Source: Lycocorax pyrrhopterus obiensis (Eukaryota > Chordata > Aves > Passeriformes > Paradisaeidae). Taken from it: a stretch of DNA of 64,000 nucleotides. The position numbers were made by a program, and so were the translations under genes. Under the pieces are notes generated by a model that made no database searches, was not told the DNA's origin, and saw nothing but the letters and a program-made list of their open reading frames with translations. This document shows, piece after piece, positions 31,906 to 44,690 of this stretch; the first letter of the stretch is position 1; the number at the start of each line of letters is the position of its first letter. The stretch is taken from assembly GCA_014706295.1 (NCBI GenBank), contig JACSVZ010000002.1, forward strand, positions 53,726,432 to 53,790,431, in the 5' to 3' direction.

Positions 31906-31913
31906 TGTAAATA
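31906..31913 (+). promoter_or_regulatory. Pumilio-type motif TGTAAATA in 3' UTR
   Basis: Exact UGUANAUA match about 210 bases before the poly(A) signal, in a segment that looks conserved. Function inferred. Confidence 0.55.
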
Positions 31914-32037
31914 CATTTATGTACGGTAGGAATAGTGTTCAGCTGTAACAGACCTTAGTGGTCTTCATTTGATAAACCTGCAGTTATGATCTGATGTTTC
32001 TCAAGCCTTAGGTTGATCTGAAGGGTCTGTAGCACTC

Positions 32038-32045
32038 TGTACATA
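32038..32045 (+). promoter_or_regulatory. Pumilio-type motif TGTACATA in 3' UTR
   Basis: Exact UGUANAUA match 73 bases before the poly(A) signal and 125 bases after the previous motif. Function inferred. Confidence 0.55.
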
Positions 32046-32117
32046 TGAACTGTACTTCTGCTTTCAGAACCACTTAGCTTTTTTGTAACAAGGAAAAAAA
32101 ATGTTTCTTACAATGTC

Positions 32118-32123
32118 AATAAA
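32118..32123 (+). terminator. GLI3: GLI3 poly(A) signal AATAAA
   Basis: A canonical AATAAA in TGTCAATAAAAACAGAAG, followed by CCTTTGTACTT and later GT/G-rich sequence. It ends a segment that looks conserved, and no better signal follows closely. Cleavage would fall near 32135-32150. Confidence 0.7.
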
Positions 32124-32140
32124 AACAGAAGCCTTTGTAC

Positions 32141-34944
32141 TTAAGTTCTTAGCTTTCAGCTTCTAAAGTATCTCCTTGGGGGAGGGAGTTATTTTTTCAT
32201 ATGTCTGAAAAGCCTGGTTGCAATCAGCGCTTGTATCACTTCCACTCAGAACTGTTTTCTGCTCCCCAGCCTGTTGCTTCACTCCATTCACAGTTTAAAT
32301 ACAGATAGGAAAACAAAACAGGGTGTTTACCTTCTCTCTAAAGAAAAATGGTTGACGGGTGTCGGGTGGAAAAAAAAATGAAAATGCAGTGTCACACAGA
32401 TAAAGTGTTTGAAAGGAGGAGAGAGGCTGACCTGGTTAACTCTGCTGAAGGAGCAGTCAGTTCAGAGGCCAAAGCCAAGGTGTGCTAAACTCTGGGCTAT
32501 TCTATGGGGGCTGTGTTTCTATTCCTTGCTTGCCAAGGGTGTCTCACAAAGGCTTGCCCACCCATGAAGAAGCATGGCAAGGAGGAAGAGAAGTTCCCCT
32601 GGCTGGGTTAATCTGTAGATGTCCACTCAAGTGGGTTACAGTGTGATCTGCAAAGAACTAGATGCAGTTATCTTCAAAGCTGGACATATTTAATGAGTGC
32701 TCCTGTTCAGTACAGTTGTTATGGATGATGTCAAGTTAGTGGTGGCAAACAGTATAGAAAATGTTGTAGCACGGCTTGGTCTTAAGGTGTCTGAGCTGTC
32801 CTCATTTCAAAGCCTTTTGTTTCCATTGCTGGTACCTTGGCAAGACCCAGACCACTCTGTTGAGCTGTCAGTGCTCAGCTTCTGCCTTAGTCCTTCCTCA
32901 GCCGAAGTAAGTGAGCCATTTCCCAGGCAGAGGGAGGTAACTTTGTATTGTTACTTGCTCATGTTAACTTCTTTTTTTTGTGTGTCCTGTTTTGTTGGGT
33001 TTTGTTTTTCACCCTTCGGCTGTTGTTAAGCTTTTGTCATTTGGCACAGGCCTTAAGGCTTAGGAGGGACAAAGGGTAGAATGGAGAGCTAAAGCCTAAA
33101 GCATGCCCAGCTGAGAAGCCAGTGAGGCAGGAGAGCCCTGGGAGTGGCCTGGTAGGAGTGAAGGAGACCCTGCAGTTTGAAAGGGAGGTTGGTGGTGGCC
33201 ATGGTGCCTTAGCTTATGTGCTGCAATCCAAAATTCTCCCAGAGTTTGGCAGTGCTTCAGCATCAGCTCACTTTGGGGGGTGAGTGTGTGTGGCAGTGGT
33301 TTCCCCACAACTTCAACCAACAGCAGCAGGGTTGGAACAAGCCTCAGTCAAAGACATGATGGACCAGCACAGAAGCGAGTAGGCCTGTGGGGGCTGGGGA
33401 GTCAGTAGCAGGATCCACGCTGACCACAGATCATGGCTGTCAGGGGCTTAGAGCTGATCGAGGCATTTCTGAGCCTTACCAGCCGCCTGCAGGTAGTGGG
33501 AGGTAAAGGACTCCCACTTGTTACATGCTAATGCAATGAAGTCCTGCACACATGCACGCCTGCAGAGCATCGTGCTAAACAAGTGTCAGTAGTGTTGCAC
33601 ACCTGCTGCCTAAGGGAGCCCACACACCTGGGCTGACAGCCCCTCTCTCTGCTCCGTGCACCAAACTTGCACCACTACCTCTACCTTTAACCAACCCCTG
33701 CATGCTCACCTTCCAGCTGGATCTCCTCCACCAGCTGGATCTACTTCAGGATGAATGTCAAGAGGGCAGGGGATGCCAAGGGTCCCCCTGTCCTGTTCAG
33801 CACCTTGGTTCGCTGTGCTGAGGGTGCAGATGAAGGTGCTGCCAGAAGGTGCAGATGAAGGTGCTGCAGATGAAGGTAGTGCGAGGTCAGGCACCAAGGT
33901 TACAGCATTTCCAGAGCTGAGCGCTGCTAGGGAAGGCCTGGGGCTCCAGGTCATATTACTGGTCCTCCAGTCTGACCCTGGGATTGGGCTGATGAAAAAC
34001 TGCATGTTCAAAGCTGCAGCCAGAGACAGGAGGACCTGTGTTGCTATGTGGTAAAGCTCAATATAATGCCAAGTTCTCAGGAAAACAAAAAATAGCAGGG
34101 CAGTCGTGGTTTGTACCATCCAAAATCAACAGATGCTGTTGACCTTTAGTCTATGATTTAGTGCCAAGGCTGTAAATGAATTAATTCATTAATTTGGTTT
34201 CTTACTTCAGAATGGCATGTACCCGAGAGAGAGCTGTAGTTTGCAAAGCCTGAAAAAAAATACAAGAGATATACAGCATCAATCAGCAAGGGGGGAAGAA
34301 ACTCCCCACAGCCCCCAGTACCCTAAACAGGTGGCATGACATTACTACACTCAAACCCGAAGATGGGTAACACAAAAATCACCAATAATGCTAAGGCCTG
34401 GCCTGCCATGGTCGGGAATGAAGCAGGGGAAGAGCAGACAGTGTGGGCCCACAGTGCTGACGGAGTTACTGGGCTGGCTGGGTGTAAGCGATGGCCCTGT
34501 AGGGCAGCCCAATGTAATTTTTTTCCTTTCCCAGTTCTTGTGGGCTCGACTGTGTAATCTTCAAGCTGATTTTTCAAAGAGAGGGTAATGGGAAGGAGAC
34601 GACTTGTTCTCTTCAGGCTGAAACACAAGCTATTTGTGTTAGGAACATGGCTTTGTTACATGATTAGTGCAATGGGAGCCCCTAGGCACCACTTCCCAGT
34701 ACAAACAACTAGTATTAATAACTCATGTTAAAATTGCCTGCTATTTAATAACCTGGGCCTCTTTCCACCCCGAGAAGCACATAACTGCTTTGTGTTCCCA
34801 CCATCTCCGCCCGTCTTCCCTCACTGGCTTTGGACTCTCCCTGTGCATTTCCCAGGAAAAAAAGGAGCAGGTTTGGGCAAGGAAGAAGGAAGAACTGATG
34901 GTGTTTGACAGGAATCCCTGCAGCCCATGTCTGTGTACCTCCTT
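32141..34944. other. intergenic, start of the region downstream of GLI3
   Basis: No exon-like or conserved coding frame seen. A short minisatellite lies at 33821-33890. Frames up to 137 codons (33706-34119, minus strand) show no recognisable domain. Confidence 0.7.
33821..33890 (+). repeat. short minisatellite (GGTGCAGATGAA units)
   Basis: The word GGTGCAGATGAAGGTGCTG occurs twice, 26 bases apart, followed by a third GCAGATGAAGGT, over about 70 bases. Confidence 0.75.
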
Positions 34945-35345
34945 TCCCGCCCCCTCCCCCGCCGTCGCGGGGTACTGCTCCTGCATCTGATGTGAGGCTG
35001 CTCGTCGCTGCCTTGTCTTGCAGTCTTGGTCCCCTGTTTTCACCCGGGTTCTGGGGACGGAGTGACCTGTTTCATGCCTTGCCAAGGAAGCAGCCGCCCT
35101 CCCTCCGAGCTGCCCCAGCTGGCTGAGACGTGATAGACCAACACTGTTACTCATGGGTGGGAGGCCCATGTGAGTCACGCTTCCCTTCGCCCCACATGCG
35201 GGGTGGCTGCAGCAGGAGAGCGGGGAGCAGAGAGCGGGACTGCACCCCGCGCACGGCCACGCACGGCAGAGGCACAGTTGGGCCCAGGCGGGAGCGAGAA
35301 GCAGTGGGTAGATCAGATGGTGATGAACCATAAACAGGATCGTTT
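34945..35345. promoter_or_regulatory. orphan CpG-rich patch
   Basis: About 25 CpG dinucleotides occur in 400 bases of GC-rich sequence, whereas the surrounding several kilobases are CpG-poor. Clusters include CCGCCGTCGCGG near 34969 and CCGCGCACGGCCACGCACGG near 35246. The count is by eye. No gene start is recognisable next to it; it could be a promoter of an unannotated non-coding RNA, a poised enhancer, or simply a GC-rich patch. A 196-codon frame on the minus strand overlaps it but reads as chance, due to few stop words in GC-rich DNA. Confidence 0.45.
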
Positions 35346-38300
35346 CCCATGGGCTGGCTGAGCTGCTCCAGCCTTTGCCAGCAGCACTAGGATGGCTGTC
35401 AGGTCTGCGAGGCGGTCTCTAAGCCACCCTGCTCTGCAGAAAAAACATTACTAATGTTCCCACGACCGGAGCAAGAGAGAAGAGACAAATGACTTGGACA
35501 GCAACATGAAACAGTGGCAAAAATCTGGAAGACAGAGGAGGAGAAAGGAAAAAAACAAGAGGGTGGAAATCTCTATAATGACTGAAAGAGCCCCAGATGG
35601 ATACAAACCGAGAAAAGGCCAGAGACAGAAATAGTAGCACTAATTAGCTGAGCTGAACGACCCCACTCCTGCTGTACCTGAGCATCCTCCGCTGTCCTCA
35701 GAGCCCTGATGCTGCCAGCCCTGGGAGAGGAGTGGGAGCAGGAAGCTGCTCAGACCTGGATGAACAGAAGCAATTAAGTTCCTATAGCAACGCTTAGTGA
35801 AAAATCCCAAAGCAGAGGCACCTAAAGGGCTGGGTAGAAAAAGGGTTGTGGCTCCAGGCAGCATCCCCTGAGGGAGAACCATGAGAGATGTGTGCTTCCT
35901 GATTCTGAGCATAGTTCCTGCTGCACCTTTGCTGCTTGAGGACTTCCTGTTTCCTTTATATGAGCAGCCAGCCCTCCCAAGACATAGGAAAAGTTCACTT
36001 TGCCTATTTTGCCTTGAGGCCATTTTGTTTTGAAGACCTACAGCACGTCCCACAGTGCCAAGGAATTGTGGCAATGTTTTCACTAGCAAATTTTTTTATC
36101 TGGAAGGCTTTTGCTGGGAAAAGGCAGCTATATCTCATCCCTGTCATTGCTGACCACTTCAGCCTTCAGTCAGCTGCTTTCAGTAAACTCCTTCAGCTTT
36201 GTCTGTGGGATCTCATGGCATGGCATTGCTTAAATACGGCTTTTTGGATGGAGCTTCAAAGAAGAAAAAGTGGTCTGCATCATCCTGCTTCAGAAGCTGA
36301 ACTTGAGCTCTCATCAGAAGTTTAGGGCTAAAAACCCCCAAGTCATACCTTCTGTGAAAGCAGTCATCAGGCACTGAACCCTTAAGGTTTGTGTAGTTCA
36401 GTGGCAAAAGTCCCAGTGCCCATGGTGAGGCTGGGGGCTGGTGCAGCAGAAGCCAAGGGCTGCAGGGCTGCAGTAAGTGGCAAAGTGTGCTGCAGCATGT
36501 GTGGGCACTGGGCTTTGTTCCCTTCCAGCAACAGTAAATCAAGCTGCCCTTTGCAGCAATCCGGGGAGAAGCAGTGTGGTTGGTCCCCCGAAGGGCTGCT
36601 GTCTCCTCTCCACATCACCTTTGGGGCAGGCAAGCTCCTGCTGCTGATCCAGCTGGCAAGAGCTCTCCATTGGACACCATTACTAGGACACACCATGCCA
36701 TGCTTGGCTTTTGTTGTAGGGAATTAAAACAATTCATGTCACTTTGAAGTTTGCAGTGCTGTGCCCCAGTCCAGGCCCACCATGTGGCCTCACTGCAGGC
36801 TAGCACAGCGTGAGCAAGCCCAGTGGCACAGCTCCTACACCTGCCCTGTGTCCAGTCCTTTCCTTGCCTTGGATGCCTCTCCCTGCCCTTTCCTCCTCTT
36901 CTCAAGGCTGGGCTGTAGCATAGGGGAAAACCAAAAATACTGCATGCTATTTTTTCCTCTCCTTGGCTGGTCCCTTGGAGATTGCTGCTGTTTTCTCCCA
37001 GTTACAGAAAATGCTTGAAGCTATGCAGAGGCTTAGCCACACAGCCAGGGAGGCAGCAGTGCCTTTCTTAGCTCTGTGGAGTGCAGTCTTGAACCACTGT
37101 AGCACTTCTTGCTTACCCTTGTGCCCTGAGGCATCTTAGGTTTCAATCTTAGGTTTCAATTGCTCTTCACCTGAGCTCTGCTTGGCATGGGCAGCCAGAA
37201 AGTGCTGGGCTCCAGTTTAGCTGGAGCATTAGCAGAGAAAGGGAAAGCTGGAGCACCAGCCAGCAAAATGTAATAGGGAATCCTCTTGCCTCCATCTCTG
37301 CTGATGCCAAAGCCAGGGCCTGGCTTTCCTGTTTGAAACAGGAGTGGGGGCTGGGGTCCCCTGCTGCAGGGTCGGCTCTGCCTTAGCTCCCATAGTTTCA
37401 GTAGCTTGTGTGCCAAGCTTTGCTTAGAAGCTCTGGTGCAAAGAGCCCCATTCTGCAGAAAGCTCAGGAGAATACAAAATCCCCTTGGACTTTTCATTGT
37501 GGAGGAGGAGGTGGTCAAAACCAAAATCAACAGTCCTGAAGCAAATAGTGCAGGCTTTGATCTACCCAGTTAAATATGAGCCCTGGTGAACTGGATCCTC
37601 CTCTCTTTGTGCATGTTCTCAAACAAAGTATTTTCTTCAAGAGAACAGGCTGCAGACTGTCAGGCTTTCTCTTCTGTCCTACACCAGATGATGAGTTTTA
37701 CGACAACATTGTCCTGGCTTAAGTCATCCCATGCTTGGCTGGCCTTGTGCTAAACTTAAAAATGGAGAGCCTCAAAACCCCGAATGCTGTTCCCAGTGTG
37801 CCCTAGATAGTGGCATTGCTTAGATTTGCTGGTGCCACTGTGTTTGCTGAGCGTAAGTATTTGGTCAGTCTTTTAACTGGTAAGTGCTGGTCCACTGCAA
37901 TGAAAACATCAGATTTAGAGGAAGAAAAACAAAGGAAATAGACAGCATTTAGTAATTTTAGAGACACCACATGCACTCAGCAAAAATGGAACCAGCCCAG
38001 TTTCAAACTGGGGGTGTCCTTGAAAGCTGTAGCCATACATGACCACCTCAGGGCTGGCTCCAGGGCCAGCTCTTCCTCCTCTGCCCACGGACCATTTCAT
38101 ATGTTTTGCAATACAGGAAGGCTCCAAAAAGCACATCTGAAGCCCTCAGGAGCTGAGCACCACCGCTGCTCACCACTGGTACAAGGAAAGCTGGACCTTG
38201 GTGCCTGGCTTTCAGGTCCTTCCCCAGGTAGCACAGCTGGGATAGGGAGCTGACCCGTGCCACCCTGACCCTGGGTCTGGAAAACCCCAACTCCAGCTTA

Positions 38301-41300
38301 GGTCAGGGGAGGAACAAAAGAAAAACCTTCCTGAAAGTCAAACAAATGGCAAAAGTGAAACAATGAGCCAGTTGCTTACAAGGAAAATCCCCCAGCTGCT
38401 GTGTGGGTGGTGTGGGAGCACAGCCCCATGACTGCTGGGAAGTTGGGGCCCTTCTGGACAGCTGTGGGAGCCAGGGGCATCGCAGTGATGGTGTCCAAGG
38501 AGCACATGTCCTGCACAGCCTGGCCTGCCCAACCAGTTGCCATCTCTACGAGTTAAAGGCAGCAAAGTTCTGGGGTACCTGTGCAGAACCCCTGTGTAGG
38601 AAGCAGCTGCAGGATTTGACAGCAGGAGGGAAGGGGATTGCCTTGCCCCTGTCCTTCCACCCAGGAGTGGGGCTGCGTGCCTGGTTTGCATTGCAGTACT
38701 GCTCACTGTGCTGTCACATCTTGCTCAGACTCACACGCCTCCTTGGCTCCATCACACTTTGGCTTTCTAGATTCTAATAATCCTCTTCCAGTATTTGATG
38801 CTCACCTCCGAGGACTCAGCAGTGACACTGTCTGCCCTGGATGTGTTTTCCCCTGGGCCACAGCTCACATGGTTGGAAGCAGCGGGGCAAGAACCATCTT
38901 TGTGCCCGAGGTCCCGAGGCTGTATCAGCAGTCCAGTGCTGCCACACTGTGGGAATCACGGCTCATGTGTGGGGCCGGCCTGGCTGCAGAGACATCCCAC
39001 TGCGGGCATGCCACTCCATCCACGGGCTCTGCTGGGACCACTGTCCCCCTGTGAAGGGAGATCCTTAATTGACTGACTGGGGCTGTAATACAGGGTAGTG
39101 ATGAGCTTCTTGCCCCCACCCTGGACTGGCTTCTGGTCTGCAGCCAAGACACAGAGCCATCACCTGTCGAGGCTTCAGTCATGTTCCTAGGACTGAGACC
39201 TCTCCAGCCTCCACCACCACTTTCCTGCCTTCGTTTTTGGATGGTCAAACACCAGGCTCAGGTAAATCCCACTGAAGCATGGAAAAAGGTGGTGTAGAAG
39301 TCTGGCTGGGGAACACGTGCGTCATTTTGCCCTGTCATCACCCTTCCTCCCTGGAAGCATCCAAAGAAGTGAATGAGGCATACCAAACAAACCCCCTGCT
39401 GCCTTTCAGTAGCAGGAACAGCAGTGACTCTGCCACCAAGATGAATTTGGCAGCCATGTAGAAGATTTTTGCATATGCTCTAAACAGTATTTGGATGGCA
39501 AGTAAGGACAAACACAGCTTTGCCCTTGAAAGCAAACTACCTGATCTGGCTGCTGGTGTAGATAATTAATAACAACTGCTTTGTGTAAAGCAGCAGGAGG
39601 AGCAGTCCATTTTCCACAGCTCCTAAACTGGCCCGGTGGTGGCACTGGCATTGGGACAGAGGGCCCATGGCTGGAGGACCAGCACTGCTCACAGCTATGC
39701 CCACAGCACAATTTGCAGCCTCTTGCTGAGCTGCACAGTGCTGCCCTCAAAGAAAAACCATCAGCCGTGGCCAGCTCGGCTTGGGAAGGCTGATGGGCCG
39801 GCAGCCCAAAGCAGTGTGGAGTTTTCCATGGTCAGTTATTGTGCTGGCATGGCCAGAAGCTGCTATTATTAGATGGCATATGAATCACCCACACGACTGG
39901 AATTAGCAGCCTCAGCCTGAGCCGAGCTGGGCACTTATTGGAAAAGCCTCATTTAAGCCCAGCCAAGAGACAAAAGTGGACAGGGCTCAGAGAAATCACT
40001 TGCCCAATGCCCACTTCAGCCCTGGCTGCCACCTCTACCAGCTGAGAAGGAAGCACCAGCTCTGGGGGTCTCCCATGGCCCTGATGGTGTGACAGGGAAA
40101 AGGAAGGATCAGGGAAACTCCATACCCATTCATGCACTGCCAACCCCATGCAAAATATAGCAAGAGACGAAAAACTATGGGGGATACAATCTTAAATCAT
40201 GATCTGATGGGATTGGTTAAAAGGTCACAGCCTGGCAAAATGTACAGGCAAAGGGCTTACAGCTGCCATGCCTGTGCCTCAGCCTGGTCTGCTGCAAAGC
40301 GACATCAATGCACAATGCAAGCAGATGCTGAGCAGGGTAACGGGGCTCTGTGGCTGTAGGACCCAAACTGGCAGATTACTGGGAACTCACTGGGTGCAGA
40401 GCAAAAGAAAGAAAAGAGGGAGCTGGAAACACATTTGCTTTTCTGGATGGCAAAACACTGACGCCCTTGAATTCCTGTTTTGACTCATTTAAGCCTGGAA
40501 CTGCAATAAGACAGTCCAGTAAGTAACATAACTTGTAGGAATTGCAGTTGCTGAAGTTTTCCTTCAGTCTCATCACTAGTCATTTTCCCCATGTTGTTCC
40601 TCATTTACTCTTTTGCAAATGAGATAAAGTCCAGTCTCCATGTTCTCTTGTATGGTTGTGAATCAAATGCATCAGCAATGAAGTTCAATCAGCAGAGCTG
40701 TGCTGTGAGCTTGCTTCACCCTGAGCTTTTCCTACCAAAATTAAAATAACACACTATGTCATCTTTTCACAGGACATGAAATAGAATTTCACATGCATTG
40801 CAAAGTCACACCAAGGCACATTGTGAAGAGTGGTGGAGTGCACACCATTTCTTATAGCCTAACAAAGGAGCTTTTATTTAATAGTGAACTATTACAGCAC
40901 AGTACAAAGATTTGCTTTGTTCAGTGACTAGAAATTGTTTGCAGATTTTTCCAGCCACTGGGAGCTGACAGTTCACTTAGGAAATCAATTCTTAAAGCTA
41001 GAGTGCCCACATGCCTGTTTGGCTCTTGGAGCACTGCAAGCCCAGAGCTGCACAGTCCTGCTCTCTTTTTCCATGGACTGAAATAGTGAAACATTTTTGG
41101 ATATATTTCTTGGTGGAGAAGGCAAACCCATGGTTTCAGCTGCTTCTCCCTCATCACCTCCAGGAAAGCTTAAAGCTTCTAATCCATACTACTGAAAGCA
41201 AGGGATGAGAGGATGAACCTCAGAGCAAAATTGTAGGAGCTGGTTTCTTCAATGTGAGGCAAACACACCACACGGGTGCCACAGAGGGCTCAGCTGTGTG

Positions 41301-44300
41301 TGGGGTGGGATTCTTAGCTCTCTGAAGCAAAAAATAAAAATATCCATGTCTTGGTAGAGATTATAGTTAGAAAACAAGGTGTACAAGGACTGGGGTGATG
41401 CACTGCAGTGAGGAAGGGTTTCCACCCAAGCAGAGCTAGGCACTGTCAGAAAAGAGGTGGGATTTTCTCCCCTTCCAATCTCTTCCTCTACTTCTACTAA
41501 TAGGCATTAGTACCAATGCAGCCATGGGGTGCAGGCACACAGGATCTCGGGGAAACCCATCCCATGCATTAGCATCTCTGGTGAGGGAGGTGATGATCTG
41601 GGACAGCTTGTTTTGATCCCGGAGTGGGTCAGATTGTGCCTCTTGGCTCAAACACACAACTCACACAGCCAGGGTGTTAATGAATGAGAAGAAAAGATAG
41701 CTCTTTGTCCCAGAGAGGGATTGTGGCCGGTGGGAGGGAACAGGAACCGGCATTCACCCAGGGCTGTACCGGCAGCCACTCCACCATGGGGATAATGCAA
41801 TTACCAGGCTGTTTTCTCATCATGTACCTTTAACCATTTTATTTATACCCAGTGAGCTTCTTGTAGAAGGGTGAAGGAGCAGGAGCAGGAGTGTGCTTGG
41901 CCCTTTAACTCCAAGTGAGGGCACTTAATGAACATACTTCTCCTACTTACCAGCCAGCTTTCCCAGAAATATCAGAGCACAGAGGAAGGAGCTGCCTTGA
42001 TACCAAATCCTTTGGCAGGTTTAAAGGCACCAGAACCACAGTTCTGCCTGTCAGCTAAAGAAAGGTGATCTCTGAAAAGTCCCAGCACAAATTGTCCATG
42101 GGCATCTTGCTGAGACTGAGGAGCCTAAGTCCTGAGTTCAGGAGAGGTACTAAATTCTCTAACATCAGCTTCTGGAGACTTCCTATCTTTAGGTCTTTCC
42201 AAAGAACATCATGTGCAAGTGCAAATATATACGTATACACACATGTTCATTTGTTTGTCTATTTTTAAGCAAATTAACTCACTTCCCTGCTTTTTTTCTG
42301 GGAGGGAAACTAAAATCCCCTGGAGCACCAGTCCCCCTCTGCAGCCAACAAACTACAGCAGGGAGTTGGAAACTTGGCATTTGGCCCATGCATTAGCTGC
42401 AGGTTAGTGCTGAGCAGAACCAGTTGCAGTAGATCTGAACAGCCTCATGTCTCCTCTGCACTCTACTTTGTTCTGCCAGGCTCTGCCAAAATTTCTGCAC
42501 ATGTCACCTCTGGCAAATGCAAAACCAGTGTAAGTAAATAGGCTTGTTGCACATTGGGATGCAGTGGCAAGGAACTTCACAAACGCATTGCCCCACGACA
42601 TCACTTAAGCTTTCGTTTGTCTTTCAATGGTGCAAAAGGAAAAGAAAAGAGTGGGAGGGGGAATTGACTTGAAGTAGCTCCATCTAACCATTTATTTACC
42701 TTGTGTGCATGCCTCACACTCTTACTCATGGGTTACAGCCATGGGGGCACATAAGGTCTTCAGGGTCCTCAGCACAAATCCCTCAAGAGAGGAGCTGGTT
42801 CATGACATGCTCAAAAGCATTCTTGTTTCATTACTTTTCTCATCAGGTAACAAAATAACTTCATTGCTGCTTCTGACAATCTCTGCACTTCCTTTCCCTA
42901 AGTGTCCCTGAAGCACACGTTGCATTGGAAATGCTCCTGTTTTGACACACAGCTCAGCGCGAAACCAGGCATCCGGGAAAAGGACATGGCAGAGCTGAGC
43001 CAGAACCCCCTGATGCTCCACAGGGATCTGAAGATGGGCCTGCTATACTGAAGTCTGGAAAGCAGAAATGGGAAGGAAAGCGGCGCTGGGAGTGGGGAAG
43101 TAACTGGTCACACAGCAAGTTGCAGTGGTGTCAGGAGGGCGGTAACTTTTGCCTGCAAACAAAAAAGCAGAGGTACCTGATCTGGTTCAAAATAAACATA
43201 GTCTTGGCACTAGGGCAACACCCCACGGGGACTTTTATAGGCATTTTTCTTAGGCCATTTCCTCTCCAGCACTGCTCTCCTTGCATCCTCTCCCACAGTG
43301 AAATAAGCTGTGGGTGAGACAATTTACCCCACTCTGCTGTGGTTACTCAGCATTTGCTGGCAACACCCTCATCACAGCTTGGCCCTTTGGTCCCAGATCA
43401 AATAATTTGGTTTGGACACCAGACAAAGGACGAGCTTTGTCTAACTTTACAGACCTACACTTGGCCCCTTCATTGCAGCTCCTTTTAAAAGCAAAGAGAA
43501 ATGGGCATGATTTGCCTGACCTGTTCTAGACACTGAAATGAGGAAGGGTGACTCATAGCTGTGCCTATGCTTTGCCATATTCTCCTCCATAAAGGGAGCC
43601 TAATGTGACTAGCTTAGATGGAGGCATCTATGTTTATTCAGATGAATCCCACCCAAAGCGACTGCAGCTGCTGGAGGAATGTGAGCTTTCCCATAATCAC
43701 TTCTCTTCCTTCCCCATAGTTTTGGGGCAGAGAGAATTATTTGAGCTTATGAGTCCTTGAAGGATTCCTTGAAATTTACACAAAATCTGCTCAGAAGGAT
43801 GTATGTCTTCTTGCATCAGGCCTGAACACAGTTCAGCAGACTGGGGAGGTTCCAGGCAGCAGGGCATTCAGAGGGCAATGCAACACTGGCATTATCACAC
43901 ACTGCTAGCAGGCAGCCTTAAAATGGAAAAAGCAAAGACAGTAACAGAAGGAACATCCAAGACATCTCCTGGGTTTGGACAGCTACTAAGTTGGCCACAT
44001 CCCAAGAGAAACAACTTCCGCTTTGTCCCCTGGCTCCTACCCTTACCTCCGCCTTCCTCCTTTCCTTCTGCTTTCTTCAGTCATCTCCCTCCTGAATAGA
44101 AACTTTTGGGAGGCTTATTTCCTTGCACCTGTTTCTGCTGTGATGTAACTGTAGTAATAACCACTGTTGGACATATTTCTTGGTTTTGGTTTTTTTTTTT
44201 TGGTGTTTTTTTGGGGGGGGGAGGTTGGTGGTTTTTTTGTGCATTTTATTGCATTATGGTTATACTTAGAGATGGGCTCAGATCAGAGTTGTGCAAGAGG

Positions 44301-44629
44301 CGCACTCCCATGGTTTGGGAAGATCTGAAGCAAGAGACCCCTTCATCTCAGCTGGTCTTCCTCTTACTAAAGTACAGATCCAAATCCCAAGGTCAAGCTG
44401 GAGAAATTCAAATACAATTTGAAGCACAAACTCTGTAGGTGAGGCCTGTCTGTGTTTGTGGTGGGATAAAGCAATGTGCAAAGACTTAAATTCTGCCTTA
44501 GCATGTGCTTTTTGCACTCCTTGACGGAAAGAAAGTAATTAAAGAAGGCTGGGGAAGCCAACTGCTGCCTTGCCTTCCAGAAGCAGCAAATATGACAACA
44601 GAGAGATCAAAGTTAATGTCAATAATAAT
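35346..44629. other. intergenic, no gene seen
   Basis: About 9.3 kb of moderately GC-rich sequence at 36-40 kb, then more AT-rich. Many short frames overlap one another on both strands without any recognisable domain. A T/G-rich low-complexity tract is at 44181-44238. Confidence 0.65.
44181..44238 (+). repeat. T/G-rich low-complexity tract
   Basis: Runs of T are interrupted by GG and one run of about nine G. No further identity. Confidence 0.85.
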
Positions 44630-44631
44630 GG

Positions 44632-44679
<48 letters not shown>

Positions 44680-44690
44680 CGATGATGATA
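44630..44690 (+). repeat. (GAT)n trinucleotide microsatellite
   Basis: About 19 GAT/TGA units in a row with one GAC interruption near 44678-44680. In different frames it would code poly-Asp or poly-Met, which explains apparent frames there; it is not a gene. Confidence 0.95.

Larger units (their letters stand above)
27546..32140 (+). other. GLI3: GLI3 3' UTR
   Basis: After the stop codon the sequence stays non-coding for about 4.6 kb to an AATAAA at 32118-32123. The first 250 bases (for example TAGCAATCTCATCTCACC and TTTTATGGAATAAGG) and the last 250 bases (from GTGTAAATACATTTATG) resemble the vertebrate GLI3 UTR as I remember it. It contains an antisense SINE (28843-28974), three UGUANAUA Pumilio-type motifs, an internal AATAAA at 28715-28720 that could give a shorter form, and T/A-rich runs at 31838-31900. 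The 3' end position is inferred from the signal, not seen. Confidence 0.7.

Noticed and set aside
34741..35331. 196-codon open frame on the minus strand
   Set aside because: It lies over the GC- and CpG-rich patch, where stop codons are scarce; the translated composition (Cys, Ser, Pro, Arg) is that of random GC-rich DNA.
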